A DNA stretch of 37,621 nucleotides from the NCBI GenBank assembly GCA_964470865.1, contig CAYYFR010000036.1, forward strand, positions 1 to 37,621, in the 5' to 3' direction. The notes under the pieces are model-generated. The model was not told the origin of the DNA, ran no database searches, and saw only the letters and a list, made by a program, of their open reading frames with translations. This document shows positions 25,672 to 34,185 of the stretch, in pieces. The stretch is from JAEUOS01 sp964470865 (lineage in GTDB: Bacteria > Pseudomonadota > Gammaproteobacteria > Burkholderiales > JAEUOS01). Made by a program: the position numbers and the translations under genes. Numbering within the stretch: position 1 is the stretch's first letter; the number at the start of each line of letters is the position of its first letter.

Positions 25672-26274
25672 TCAGTACTTGACCGAGCAGCCGTAGGGCG
25701 CGGTGCTGGCCGTGCTCACCGGCTTGCCGGCCAGCGATTCGTCGAGCGCCACGCGCAGGTGGTTCTTGGCTGTTTTCACGTCGTCCGGATTGGATGAGCG
25801 CTTGTCGTCGATGGCGCCGTTGTAGACCACTTTTCCTTCCGGATTGATCAACAGCATCTGTGGCGTGGTGCGCGCCGAATAGGCGCGGCCGGTGTCGCCC
25901 GCTTCGTCCATCAAGGTGGCGCGTGGCGTGCCGCCCTGGGTTTTCATCCAGTTGCCCATGGCTGCCGGCTTGAGATAATCCTGGTGCGAGGGGTTGGTCG
26001 AATTCACTGCCAGCCACACCACACCCTTGCCGCCGCCCTCCTTTTGCAGGGATTGCATGTTTTTGGTGCCATAGTGCTTCTGCACATAGGGGCAACCCGG
26101 ATTGACCCATTCGAGCACCACCCATTTACCCTTGAAATCGGCCAATTTGGTGGTTTTGCCGTCGGTTGTCGGCAAACTGAAATCAGGCGCCATCTGGCCG
26201 GGCGGGGCCGCAGCGAAGGCGCTCGAGACCAGGGAAACGGCGAGAACGACGGCAACACTGCGCAGATTGAACAC
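25672..26274 (-). CDS. Periplasmic peroxiredoxin/thioredoxin-like protein
   Basis: A 200-aa exported thioredoxin-fold protein of the redoxin/AhpC-TSA group. Signal peptide MFNLRSVAVVLAVSLVSSAF (cleavage after about residue 22), then APDFSLPTTDGKTTKLADFKGKWVVLEWVNPGCPYVQKHY. The only Cys in the active-site loop is Cys61 (GCPYV), so it is not a CxxC thioredoxin; a second Cys is near the end (Cys196). The cis-proline loop is RTTPQ (Pro138). The GTG at 26274 is preferred for its GAGGG 8 nt upstream; a TTG at 26301 is an alternative. It follows the DsbD/ScsB-like gene by about 23 nt, so that membrane protein is its likely electron donor (inference). Confidence 0.85.
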   Translation of the reverse strand: MFNLRSVAVVLAVSLVSSAFAAAPPGQMAPDFSLPTTDGKTTKLADFKGKWVVLEWVNPGCPYVQKHYGTKNMQSLQKEGGGKGVVWLAVNSTNPSHQDYLKPAAMGNWMKTQGGTPRATLMDEAGDTGRAYSARTTPQMLLINPEGKVVYNGAIDDKRSSNPDDVKTAKNHLRVALDESLAGKPVSTASTAPYGCSVKY

Positions 26275-26297
26275 GATGGCCACCCTCGTTAAAAAGA

Positions 26298-28382
26298 TCA
26301 AAGGTTTTTGAGCGCGTCGGCGACGATTCGTTCCGACAAAATTTCCGGCAACAGCATAGGCGGTTTGCCGGGGGCGTAGAGCACATAGACCGGCACCCCG
26401 TTGCGCCCGAATTCGGCCAGAGCCGCGGTGATCACCGGGTCGCGCCGGGTCCAGTCGGCACGCATCAGCGTGACCGACTTGGCGGCAAAGGCCTCACGCA
26501 CCGACCTGGTTTCGAGCACCATCTTCTTGTTGACCTGGCAGGTCACGCACCAGGCGGCGGTAAAGTCGACGAACACCGGCGTGCCGGCGGCATTCAGGGC
26601 CGCGATGTCGGCTGCGGCAAAGGGCGCCCAGCCGTCGGATCTGGATTTCGATGTGCCGGCAGCCACGGTCTCGCCGGTGGGCCAGGCGGCATACAGCCCG
26701 AGGGCGATGACGAGCGCGGCGGCGAAGCGCCAGCGCGCGGTAGTGGTCTGTCCCAGGAGCCAGGTGCCAAGTGCGATCAACACCATTGCCGCGCCCAGCC
26801 ACACAATCGCGTTGGGCCCGATCTGCAGCGACAACACCCAGGCCAGCCAGACTACAGTGGCATACATCGGAAAGGCCAGCAGTTGCTTGAATTTGGCCAG
26901 CCACGGACCGGGTTTGGGCAGGCGCTTGAGCCAGGCTGGAAACCAGGCCAGCAGAATGTAGGGTGCGGCCATGCCGCAGCCGAGCGCGCCGAACACCGCC
27001 AGCGCCGTCCACGGGTTTTGCGTGACCGCATAGCCCAATGCGGCGCCCATGAATGGCGCGGTGCACGGCGAGGCGACCACGGCGGCCAGGACACCGGAGA
27101 AGAACGAATCGACGGCCGGATGCTCGAAGCTGGCCGAAGCCAGCGATTGCGGCAGGAGCGAACTGAATTCGAACACACCCGAGAGATTTAGCCCCAGCGC
27201 GAAAAACAGCAGCGCCAGGAAGGTGACCACCAGCGGCGATTGCAGCTGGAAGCCCCAGCCCACCGCTTCACCGGTCGCGCGCAAGCCAAGCAGCACCGCG
27301 GCCAAGGCGATGAACGAAAGCACCACGCCGGCGGCGAAAGCCAGGCCATTGGCGCGCATCGCCACGGTGCCGCCGCCGCGTGCGAAACCCAGCACTTTGA
27401 GCGAAAGGATAGGGAACACGCAGGGCATGAGGTTCAAGATCAGGCCGCCAAACAGCGCAAACACGATCGCCAGCGCCAGCGAAAGCTCTTCTCCGCCGGC
27501 CGCGGCCACCGCACCGGCGCCCTTGACCGGCGCTTCATCCATGCCCTTGCCGGCCACGATCTTGCCGCTCATCGGCGCTTCGAAGGTGAGGGCGCGCTCG
27601 GCCACCCCGACCACCACGCCGCTGATTCGCGGCTCGCTGGCCGAAAGATTGCTGGTGACCGCCAGCGTGATCACGGTCGACTCGCCTTCCTGCTTGACCG
27701 TTTGCGGCGCCGCCGATTCAATCAGGCCCTCGATGGTGGCGAGCGCGAAGACTTCGCGTCCGGGCAGGGGTTTGACGCCTTCCAGCTTCAGGGTGATGAT
27801 GCCGTTGGCGGTGCTGGCGCTGGCTTTTTCGATCTTGCCGCCTGGCATGCCGGCGAATGCCGCTTCGAACAGGGCCTTCCATTTCGGGTTGGGGGCCGGA
27901 CTGGCGGCCACCACCGGCAGGCTCAGAGTCAAATCAGCACCGCCGGGGATGCAGACATCCTTGCAAATGAGCCAATCGGCGCGCGCGGCCAGCCGGGCTT
28001 CCTGACCGGCCGGCCAGTCCTTGGGCACGCGAATCTCCACCGGCAGCACGATTTCGCCCTCAAAGCCGTGATTCATCATCGGCGGCACCGGGATGCGCTT
28101 GGGCACCGGCCACTGGATCTGCCCTGCCTTGATACCGGCCGGCAGCTTCCACTGGATGGTGGTGGGCATGCCGGAGTCGCCCGGGTTGAGCCAGTAGGTG
28201 TGCCAGTGCGGGTCGTGCTTGATGCGCAGACCGATGATCGCCGCTTCGCCCGGCGCCAGCGCCAGCTCGCGCGCGATCAATTCCGCTTCGGCATTCTCGG
28301 CTTGTACCGGCGCGGACGCCACCCGGCCTGCGCCCAACAATATAAGGGCCGCAAGAGCAAGCACGATAGCGCGTGAAATCAT
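26298..28382 (-). CDS. DsbD/ScsB-like thiol:disulfide interchange transmembrane protein
   Basis: A 694-aa three-domain electron transporter. Signal peptide, then an N-terminal periplasmic domain of the ScsB type with WLICKDVCIPGGADLTL (Cys140, Cys144). A membrane domain of about eight segments (about 300-565) carries LMPCVFPILSLKVLG (Cys321) and ASPCTAPFMGAALGYA (Cys440), the redox pair of DsbD/CcdA proteins. The C-terminal thioredoxin domain has FTAAWCVTCQVNKK (Cys612, Cys615). It should pass electrons from cytoplasmic thioredoxin to periplasmic partners. AAGGGA lies just upstream of the ATG. It forms an operon with the redoxin downstream. The N-terminal CxxxC separates it from classical E. 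coli DsbD, where the pair is Cys103/Cys109. Confidence 0.9.
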   Translation of the reverse strand: MISRAIVLALAALILLGAGRVASAPVQAENAEAELIARELALAPGEAAIIGLRIKHDPHWHTYWLNPGDSGMPTTIQWKLPAGIKAGQIQWPVPKRIPVPPMMNHGFEGEIVLPVEIRVPKDWPAGQEARLAARADWLICKDVCIPGGADLTLSLPVVAASPAPNPKWKALFEAAFAGMPGGKIEKASASTANGIITLKLEGVKPLPGREVFALATIEGLIESAAPQTVKQEGESTVITLAVTSNLSASEPRISGVVVGVAERALTFEAPMSGKIVAGKGMDEAPVKGAGAVAAAGGEELSLALAIVFALFGGLILNLMPCVFPILSLKVLGFARGGGTVAMRANGLAFAAGVVLSFIALAAVLLGLRATGEAVGWGFQLQSPLVVTFLALLFFALGLNLSGVFEFSSLLPQSLASASFEHPAVDSFFSGVLAAVVASPCTAPFMGAALGYAVTQNPWTALAVFGALGCGMAAPYILLAWFPAWLKRLPKPGPWLAKFKQLLAFPMYATVVWLAWVLSLQIGPNAIVWLGAAMVLIALGTWLLGQTTTARWRFAAALVIALGLYAAWPTGETVAAGTSKSRSDGWAPFAAADIAALNAAGTPVFVDFTAAWCVTCQVNKKMVLETRSVREAFAAKSVTLMRADWTRRDPVITAALAEFGRNGVPVYVLYAPGKPPMLLPEILSERIVADALKNL

Positions 28383-28664
28383 GTCATCCCTTGTGCAAGA
28401 TCACGTCGATGCACGTTGTTGAACGCGCAGCAACGGCACTTGCAGATGTCTCGGTGGCGCGGCGGGCCGCTCTTCGTTGTCGCAAGCCAGCCAGCCATCC
28501 ATCTACGGCTACTGAGTCCCGTTGGTTTCAGGCCGAATGCGTGATTATGGCCTAGCGGCGCGATGAATTGGTTGCCCGTGGCGCGGGCTTAACCTGGTTT
28601 TACACGGCGTATGTACGGTAGATCGGCCGATTGCCGGGTTTGGGCCGCGCGCATAATTGGAGGG

Positions 28665-30197
28665 GTGCGACCTTTTTGCTCCCTCCGGCCCGGTGGCCGA
28701 ACGCCAAATGACTCTCCGTTTGACCTGCTGGTCATCGGCGGGGGCATCAACGGTTGCGGCATTGCGCGCGACGCCGCCGGTCGCGGCCTCTCGGTGGTTC
28801 TGGTCGAACAAGGCGATCTGGCTTGCGCAACTTCGCAGTGGAGCACCAAACTCATCCACGGCGGCCTGCGCTACCTTGAGTACTACGAGTTTCGCCTGGT
28901 GGGTGAGGCCTTGCACGAGCGCGAGGTATTGCTCAAGGCGGCGCCGCATCTGATTGAACCTCTGCAATTCGTGCTACCGCATGAGCCGCACCTGCGACCG
29001 CGCTGGATGATCCGCGCCGGTCTCTTCCTTTACGACTTCCTGGGAGGCAGGACCAGCTTGCCGAAATCGCGCAGCGAACGACTGGCGGGCACGCCGCTGG
29101 GCGCCGGATTGAAGCCGGACTATGTGCATGGCTTTTCGTATTTTGATGCGCGTGTCGATGATGCACGCCTGACGATCCTCAACGCACGCGGCGCCGCCGA
29201 CCTCGGGGCGAGCATCGCGCCGCGCATGCGTTTTGCGTCCGCGCGTGTCGAAAATGGCGTGTGGCAGGCGCGGCTGGCGGATTGCGTCGATGGTGCACTG
29301 CATCAAGTGTCGGCCAGGGCGATCGTCAATGCCGCCGGACCCTGGGTGAAACGCGTGCTCGAAGGCGTCGAAGGCGTGGTGGAAACGGCACGTATCAAGC
29401 ATGTGAAGGGCTCGCATATCGTGGTGCCGCGCCTCTACGACGGCGACCATGCCTACGTCCTGCAAAACCCGGACAAGCGCATCATTTTCATCATTCCCTA
29501 TCTCGGAGAGTTCTCGCTGATCGGCACGACCGACATTGCGGTTGAAGAATTCGAGCAGCCGTCAATCTCGGTAGCCGAAACCGAATACCTGTGCGCCATG
29601 GCCAGCCGCTATAGCGCGCGTGCGGTGACACCGACCGACGTGGTGTGGAGCTACAGCGGCGTGCGTCCCTTGTATGACGATGGCGCGGGCGAAGCTGCGG
29701 CGGTGACACGCGACTATGTCTTGCGCGCAAACGTGGTTGAAGGGGCGCCGGTATTGAGTGTGTTCGGCGGCAAGCTCACCACCTATCGCAAGCTGGCCGA
29801 GCACGTGCTCGAACACCTGCAGGGCCGTTTTCCGGCCATGGGTGCGCCCTGGACCCATGCCGCGCCGCTGCCGGGAGGCGATCTGGACGGCCGCATGAGC
29901 GGGTTGCTGCGCGAACTCGGCCGCAGCTTCGCCTTCGTTCCGCAGGCGCATTTGGCCGGCATCGCCCGGCGCCATGGCAGCCTGGCGCGCGGCTGGCTGG
30001 CCGGATGCGAGGCACTCGCCGATCTGGGCACGCATTTCGGCGCCGGCTTGTATGCTCGCGAAATCGACCACATGCTGGCTGCGGAATGGGCCTGTAGCGG
30101 CGAGGATGTGTTGTATCGTCGCAGCAAGACCGGACTCCAGATGAATGCGACCGACCGCGACAAGGTTGGCGCTTATATCGAGGAAAAAACCAGATGA
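28665..30197 (+). CDS. glpD: Aerobic glycerol-3-phosphate dehydrogenase
   Basis: A FAD-dependent, membrane-associated enzyme that oxidises glycerol-3-phosphate to dihydroxyacetone phosphate and reduces quinone. The FAD site is FDLLVIGGGINGCGIARDAA, followed by SQWSTKLIHGGLRYLEYYEF, NAAGPWVKRVLEG, IIFIIPYLGEFSLIGTTD and FGGKLTTYRKLAEHVLEHL. About 510 residues from the GTG at 28665. The start is uncertain: no well-spaced Shine-Dalgarno and in-frame ATG precede the FAD motif, while an ATG at about 28708 in the next frame would give a more normal N-terminus if the reading frame had shifted. The 282-bp gap to the divergent DsbD gene holds no gene. The stop overlaps the next start in ATGA. Confidence 0.9.
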   Translation: MRPFCSLRPGGRTPNDSPFDLLVIGGGINGCGIARDAAGRGLSVVLVEQGDLACATSQWSTKLIHGGLRYLEYYEFRLVGEALHEREVLLKAAPHLIEPLQFVLPHEPHLRPRWMIRAGLFLYDFLGGRTSLPKSRSERLAGTPLGAGLKPDYVHGFSYFDARVDDARLTILNARGAADLGASIAPRMRFASARVENGVWQARLADCVDGALHQVSARAIVNAAGPWVKRVLEGVEGVVETARIKHVKGSHIVVPRLYDGDHAYVLQNPDKRIIFIIPYLGEFSLIGTTDIAVEEFEQPSISVAETEYLCAMASRYSARAVTPTDVVWSYSGVRPLYDDGAGEAAAVTRDYVLRANVVEGAPVLSVFGGKLTTYRKLAEHVLEHLQGRFPAMGAPWTHAAPLPGGDLDGRMSGLLRELGRSFAFVPQAHLAGIARRHGSLARGWLAGCEALADLGTHFGAGLYAREIDHMLAAEWACSGEDVLYRRSKTGLQMNATDRDKVGAYIEEKTR

Positions 30198-31006
30198 AGC
30201 CGCTCAGCGCCATCCCCAAAACCCGGCTCAAACGCATCCGTGGTGTGTTCACCGATGTCGATGACACCATCACCACTCATGGTCGCCTGACGGCAAAGGC
30301 ACTGGGCGCGATCGAGGCGCTGATCGGCGCCGGCCTGAGGGTGGTGCCTGTCACCGGCGGCCCGGCCGGCTGGTGCGACCACATCGCGCGTGCCTGGAAT
30401 GTCGATGCGGTGATCGGCGAAGGCGGGGCCTTCTACTTTCACATCGACCGCGAAAGCGGCAAGCTCAAGCGGCGGTTCTGGTTCGATGAGCAGACCCGGG
30501 CCGAAAAGCGCCAGATGATGGAGGCCGCGCGCGATTCGGTGCTGGCCGAGTTTCCGGGGGTGTTCCTGTCGTCGGACCAGCCCTATCGCGAGCTCGACCT
30601 GGCGATCGAATTGCGCAACGCCAAGGGCTCGCGCCTGCCGGACCCGGTGGTGGACGACATTCGCGCCATGGTGCGACGGCGCGGCATGACCACCAAGATG
30701 AGTTCGATCCACATCAACGCCTATTTCGGCGACTACGACAAGCTCGCCATGACGCGCATCGTGGCGGCCGAGCTGTGGGGCGAGAACCTCGACGACACGC
30801 GCGATGAGTGGCTGTTCATCGGCGATTCCGCCAACGACGCCGCCATGTTCGAATTCTTTCCGCTCAGCGTCGGCGTGGCCAACGTGAAACACGTGCTCGA
30901 CCAGTTGCCGGTGCCGCCGAAATATGTGACTGCGGCCGAAGGCGGCGCCGGGTTTGCGCAAATGGTGAAGGCCTTGCTGGCCGCGCGGGCGCCGAAGCGC
31001 CGGTAA
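30194..31006 (+). CDS. HAD-superfamily (subfamily IIB) phosphatase
   Basis: A 270-aa HAD hydrolase. Motif I is FTDVDDTITTHG (nucleophile Asp21, acid Asp23), motif II VPVTGGPAGW (Thr54), Lys183 or a nearby Lys serves motif III, and motif IV is FIGDSANDAAMFEFF (Asp211, Asp215). The cap between motifs II and III is of the C2B type used by sucrose-phosphate and mannosyl-3-phosphoglycerate phosphatases and Cof-like proteins. Its ATG overlaps the glpD stop, so the two are co-translated. A substrate in glycerol or three-carbon phosphate metabolism, or phosphoglycerate-linked osmolytes, is possible but not shown. Confidence 0.85.
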   Translation: MKPLSAIPKTRLKRIRGVFTDVDDTITTHGRLTAKALGAIEALIGAGLRVVPVTGGPAGWCDHIARAWNVDAVIGEGGAFYFHIDRESGKLKRRFWFDEQTRAEKRQMMEAARDSVLAEFPGVFLSSDQPYRELDLAIELRNAKGSRLPDPVVDDIRAMVRRRGMTTKMSSIHINAYFGDYDKLAMTRIVAAELWGENLDDTRDEWLFIGDSANDAAMFEFFPLSVGVANVKHVLDQLPVPPKYVTAAEGGAGFAQMVKALLAARAPKRR

Positions 31007-31016
31007 CCGCGTGCCA

Positions 31017-31039
31017 GGAAAGGGGCGCCCCCTTCCTTT
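31017..31039 (+). terminator. Possible terminator after the glpD-HAD pair
   Basis: GGAAAGGGG (31017-31025) faces CCCCCTTCC (31028-31036) with one mismatch, followed by a short TTT. It lies just after the HAD stop and before the convergent dctM end. The loop is small and the T-run is weak, so it may terminate poorly or act in both directions. Confidence 0.35.
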
Positions 31040-31096
31040 GACACTCTGCGCGACCCTCAGTCTTTCAGTCGCAGGCAGCCCGGCTCCGCAGTGGCC

Positions 31097-32503
31097 CTAT
31101 TTGTAGAGCAGGTTGGGCAACCACAGCACCAGCGACGGCACATAGGTGATGATCGCCAACGTGACCAGGAGTGGCAGCATCCATGGCAGCACCGCTCGCA
31201 CTGTGGCTTCGAACGACAGCCCGGACACTTTCTGCAGCACGAACAGCACCATGCCCACCGGTGGGGTGAGCAGGCCGATCATCAGGTTCAACACCATCAC
31301 CAGGCCAAAATGCACCGGGTCGATGCCGAGCTTGGCAATGATCGGCATGAACACCGGCACCAGGATGGTGATCGCCGCGATGGTCTCCATGAAGCAGCCG
31401 ACGAACAGCAGGAACACATTGGCCAGGAGCAGGAACACCAGCGGATTGCTGGAGATCGACAGCACCCAGTTGCCGATCGCCTCGGTCACCTGGGTGGTGG
31501 TCAGCACCCAGGCGAACACCGATGCGGCGCCGACGATGAAAAGCACCGTGGCGGTGGTCTCGATGGTGTCCATCGAGATCTTCACGAGCATGCGCCAGCT
31601 CATGGAGCGATACCACACGAAGCCCAGGAACAGCGCCCAGGCCACTGCGGCCACCGCCGCTTCGGTCGGGGTGAAAAGGCCGGTGGCCATGCCGCCGATC
31701 AGGATCACCGGGGTCATCAGCGCCATGTAGGCGCCGAACTTGAAAAAACGGTCGGCCAGGCAAATACCTGCCAGCGGGACGCCGAAGCGCAACCAGCCGG
31801 GGATATCCTCGGCCGACCAAAGCTTGTAGAGAATCACCGCCGTCACCATCAGGATGCCCAGTTCGAATACTGCGCTTCCCATGCGCGGCCACGAAAACGG
31901 GATGTCGGCGCCGTACTTGCGCACATGCGCGTAATAGCTAACCATTACCATCATGAAAATTGCCATGATGGCGCCGGGAATGAAGCCGGCGGCGAACAGC
32001 TTGCCGATCGAGGTGTTGGCCTGCACACCGTAAATCACCATCGGCAACGAGGGCGGGATGATCGGGCCCAGGGTCGCAGAGGCCGCCGTGATGCCGACGG
32101 CGAACTCGGTCGGGTAGCCATGGTCCTGCATGGCCTTGATCTCGATGGTGCCCAGGCCGCCGGCGTCCGCTACCGCAGTGCCCGACATGCCGGCGAAGAT
32201 CACCGACCCGACCACGTTCACATGGCCCAGGCCGCCTTTCAGCCAGCCCACCAGCGCGAGCGCGAAGTTGTAGATGCGGTTGGTGATACCTGCCGAATTC
32301 ATCAAATTGCCGGCAAGAATGAAGAACGGCACGGCGAGCAGGGGAAAGCTGTCGACCCCGCCGAACATGCGATGCACCACGGTCAAGGGCGGGATGGTGC
32401 CGGTGAACCAGATATAGACCAGCGAGCACAGGCACATCGCGATGGCGATCGGAATGCCGGCGCCCATGAAGGCCAGAAACGAACCGAAAAAGACGCTGTT
32501 CAT
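31097..32503 (-). CDS. dctM: TRAP transporter large permease DctM
   Basis: A 468-aa DctM subunit with about 12 membrane segments. It holds the ion-coupled transport path. Family motifs include FFILAGNLMNSAGITNRIYN, GMSGTAVADAGGLGTIEIKAM, AASATLGPIIPPSLPMVIYG and LMIGLLTPPVGMVLFVLQKV. It starts 3 nt after the dctQ stop and is the last gene of the sugar-acid operon. Confidence 0.95.
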   Translation of the reverse strand: MNSVFFGSFLAFMGAGIPIAIAMCLCSLVYIWFTGTIPPLTVVHRMFGGVDSFPLLAVPFFILAGNLMNSAGITNRIYNFALALVGWLKGGLGHVNVVGSVIFAGMSGTAVADAGGLGTIEIKAMQDHGYPTEFAVGITAASATLGPIIPPSLPMVIYGVQANTSIGKLFAAGFIPGAIMAIFMMVMVSYYAHVRKYGADIPFSWPRMGSAVFELGILMVTAVILYKLWSAEDIPGWLRFGVPLAGICLADRFFKFGAYMALMTPVILIGGMATGLFTPTEAAVAAVAWALFLGFVWYRSMSWRMLVKISMDTIETTATVLFIVGAASVFAWVLTTTQVTEAIGNWVLSISSNPLVFLLLANVFLLFVGCFMETIAAITILVPVFMPIIAKLGIDPVHFGLVMVLNLMIGLLTPPVGMVLFVLQKVSGLSFEATVRAVLPWMLPLLVTLAIITYVPSLVLWLPNLLYK

Positions 32504-32506
32504 GAC

Positions 32507-33067
32507 CTAGATCCCCGTCTCGGGGCGTTCCAGCACGCTGTAGCCCTGCTTCCAGTTCTGCCGCGCCAGATTGAGCGAGCGCCAGGTCATCATGATGAAA
32601 CCGAAGGCGACAAAGCCGTAGATCACGCTCATCGGCACATCGATCACGGTCATTTTCAGGTTCTGCATTTTCGGGATCAGCTGAAAAGTGAGAAACACGC
32701 AATAGGCGAGGAACGCGACGCGGATCACGTCCACCAGAGTCGACATTACGCGTCCGAGCGGCGCCGGAATGTATTTGTAGATGAACTCGACATGAATGTG
32801 GGTGTTCTTGCGCATGCCGATCGAGGCGCCGAGGAAGGTGACGATGATCAGCAGGTAGCGCGCGATTTCCTCGGTCCATGAAGCCGAATCGGACAGCACG
32901 TAGCGCGTGAAGAACTGATAGAAAACGTCGGCTGCGAGCAGCCAGAAGAAGCCCAGCGTGAGCCAGTCTTCCCAGTGATAGCCGGAGAGGTCGACCGCTT
33001 CGTCTTGGGCGTGGAACTCGCCGTCCTCGCCCAGCACGCGTTCTTCGGCAACCGGGGTGCTTGTCAT
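32507..33067 (-). CDS. dctQ: TRAP transporter small permease DctQ
   Basis: A 186-aa DctQ subunit with about four membrane helices. The cytoplasmic N-terminus (about residues 1-35) is unusually acidic. WTEEIARYLLIIVTFLGASI and HIHVEFIYKYIP carry the conserved EEIARYxL and H(I)xV elements. The ATG at 33067 is chosen as MTSTPVAEERVLGEDGEF; the frame stays open 24 codons upstream, across the dctP-dctQ hairpin. Confidence 0.92.
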   Translation of the reverse strand: MTSTPVAEERVLGEDGEFHAQDEAVDLSGYHWEDWLTLGFFWLLAADVFYQFFTRYVLSDSASWTEEIARYLLIIVTFLGASIGMRKNTHIHVEFIYKYIPAPLGRVMSTLVDVIRVAFLAYCVFLTFQLIPKMQNLKMTVIDVPMSVIYGFVAFGFIMMTWRSLNLARQNWKQGYSVLERPETGI

Positions 33068-33098
33068 TGTCGGAACTCGCTTTGGGTGTTGCGAAAGG

Positions 33099-33130
33099 CC
33101 GTCGGGCGCGCCTTGCGGCGCGCCCGACGG
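33099..33130 (-). promoter_or_regulatory. Perfect 14-bp hairpin between dctP and dctQ
   Basis: CCGTCGGGCGCGCC (33099-33112) and GGCGCGCCCGACGG (33117-33130) pair without mismatch around a 4-nt loop. In the transcript it follows dctP by 29 nt and precedes dctQ by 31 nt. The sequence after it on the minus strand is CCTTTCGC, a weak U-run. A partial terminator or a 3'-end stabiliser that keeps dctP mRNA in excess over the permease genes is the likely role, as the binding protein is needed in higher amounts. Confidence 0.65.
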
Positions 33131-33159
33131 ATGAAACAAAGTGCAGAGGCGCGCATCGT

Positions 33160-34137
33160 TTACTTGATGGCGACGATCTTGTCGTAGTCGGCCTTGGCAA
33201 AGCCCATCGACTCGACCGTGAAGTTTTTCAGCACGGCATCCGAGAACGACTTGCGATCAACCGTGGTGACGTTGAGGCCCTTTTTCTTGAATTCGTCGGC
33301 CAGTTCGGCTTCACGCTTCTTGATCTGCTCGGTCGCCTTGGCGGCGGCTTGCAGGGTCACGTCACTGAATATCTTTTTCTCGGCGTCGGTGAGCTTGTTC
33401 CACACATGCGGGGCGACCTGTGTGGTCAGTCCATCGACAATATGGCCGGTCAGCATGATGTGCTTTTGCACTTCATAGAACTTCTTGGCCTCGATGGTGG
33501 TGAGCGGGTTCTCCTGTGCCTCAACGGTGCCGTTCTGCAGGGCCAGATACACCTCGGCGAATGCGATCGGGGTGGGGTTGGCGCCGCAGGCCTTGGGTGT
33601 CGCCATGTATGCCGGCACGTCCGGCACGCGAATCTTCAGGTTCTTCATGCCGGCACAATCCTTGAACGGCTTGTTCGAGGTGGTGTGGCGTGCGCCGTAG
33701 TAGGTGTAGGCGGTGATCTGGATCCCGGTTTTCTTGCGGAACTCGTCGACCATGTCCTTGAACACGGCGCTCCTGGAATAGGCGATCAGGTGGTCGGCAT
33801 CGCGGAAGATGAACGGGTAGTAGGCGATCCCCAGGCGCGGGTAGCTGCGCGCGGCGAACGAGGGGCCGCTGATGATCATGTCGACCGTACCCAGTGCCAT
33901 GCCCTGGTTGATGTCGGTTTCCTTGCCCAGCGAAGAGGCCGGGAACACCTGGATGTCGAACTTGCCGTTGGTGCGCTTCTTGATTTCGTCGGCGGCCCAC
34001 AACGATTGCGTGTGGTAAGGCTCCGAGGTTTCGTACACATGGGCCCATTTGAGCTTTTGCTGCGCTACTGCGCCGGCGGCGCTGAGTGAAAGTGCAATGG
34101 CGGCGCTGATCAGGCCGAGTCGTTGGCTGAGTTTCAT
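33160..34137 (-). CDS. dctP: TRAP transporter substrate-binding protein DctP
   Basis: A 325-aa periplasmic solute receptor. Signal peptide MKLSQRLGLISAAIALSLSA ending AVAQ, then LKWAHVYETSEPYHTQSLWAADEI. The carboxylate-clamping arginine region is MKNLKIRVPDVPAYM, followed by TPIAFAEVYLALQNGTVEAQENPLTTI, the DctP signature. AAGGAGA lies 8 nt before the ATG. The enzymes upstream in the operon point to an acid sugar as ligand. Confidence 0.95.
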   Translation of the reverse strand: MKLSQRLGLISAAIALSLSAAGAVAQQKLKWAHVYETSEPYHTQSLWAADEIKKRTNGKFDIQVFPASSLGKETDINQGMALGTVDMIISGPSFAARSYPRLGIAYYPFIFRDADHLIAYSRSAVFKDMVDEFRKKTGIQITAYTYYGARHTTSNKPFKDCAGMKNLKIRVPDVPAYMATPKACGANPTPIAFAEVYLALQNGTVEAQENPLTTIEAKKFYEVQKHIMLTGHIVDGLTTQVAPHVWNKLTDAEKKIFSDVTLQAAAKATEQIKKREAELADEFKKKGLNVTTVDRKSFSDAVLKNFTVESMGFAKADYDKIVAIK

Positions 34138-34185
34138 GCTGTGGTCTCCTTGGTTGGTGGGTGAAACTGGAATGCAGGATGTGTT

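Noticed and set aside
31091..32881. 596-codon open frame on the plus strand, rich in His, Asp, Gln and Arg
   Set aside because: It is antisense to the clear TRAP permease genes dctM and dctQ. Its composition is what the complement of hydrophobic codons gives in GC-rich DNA.
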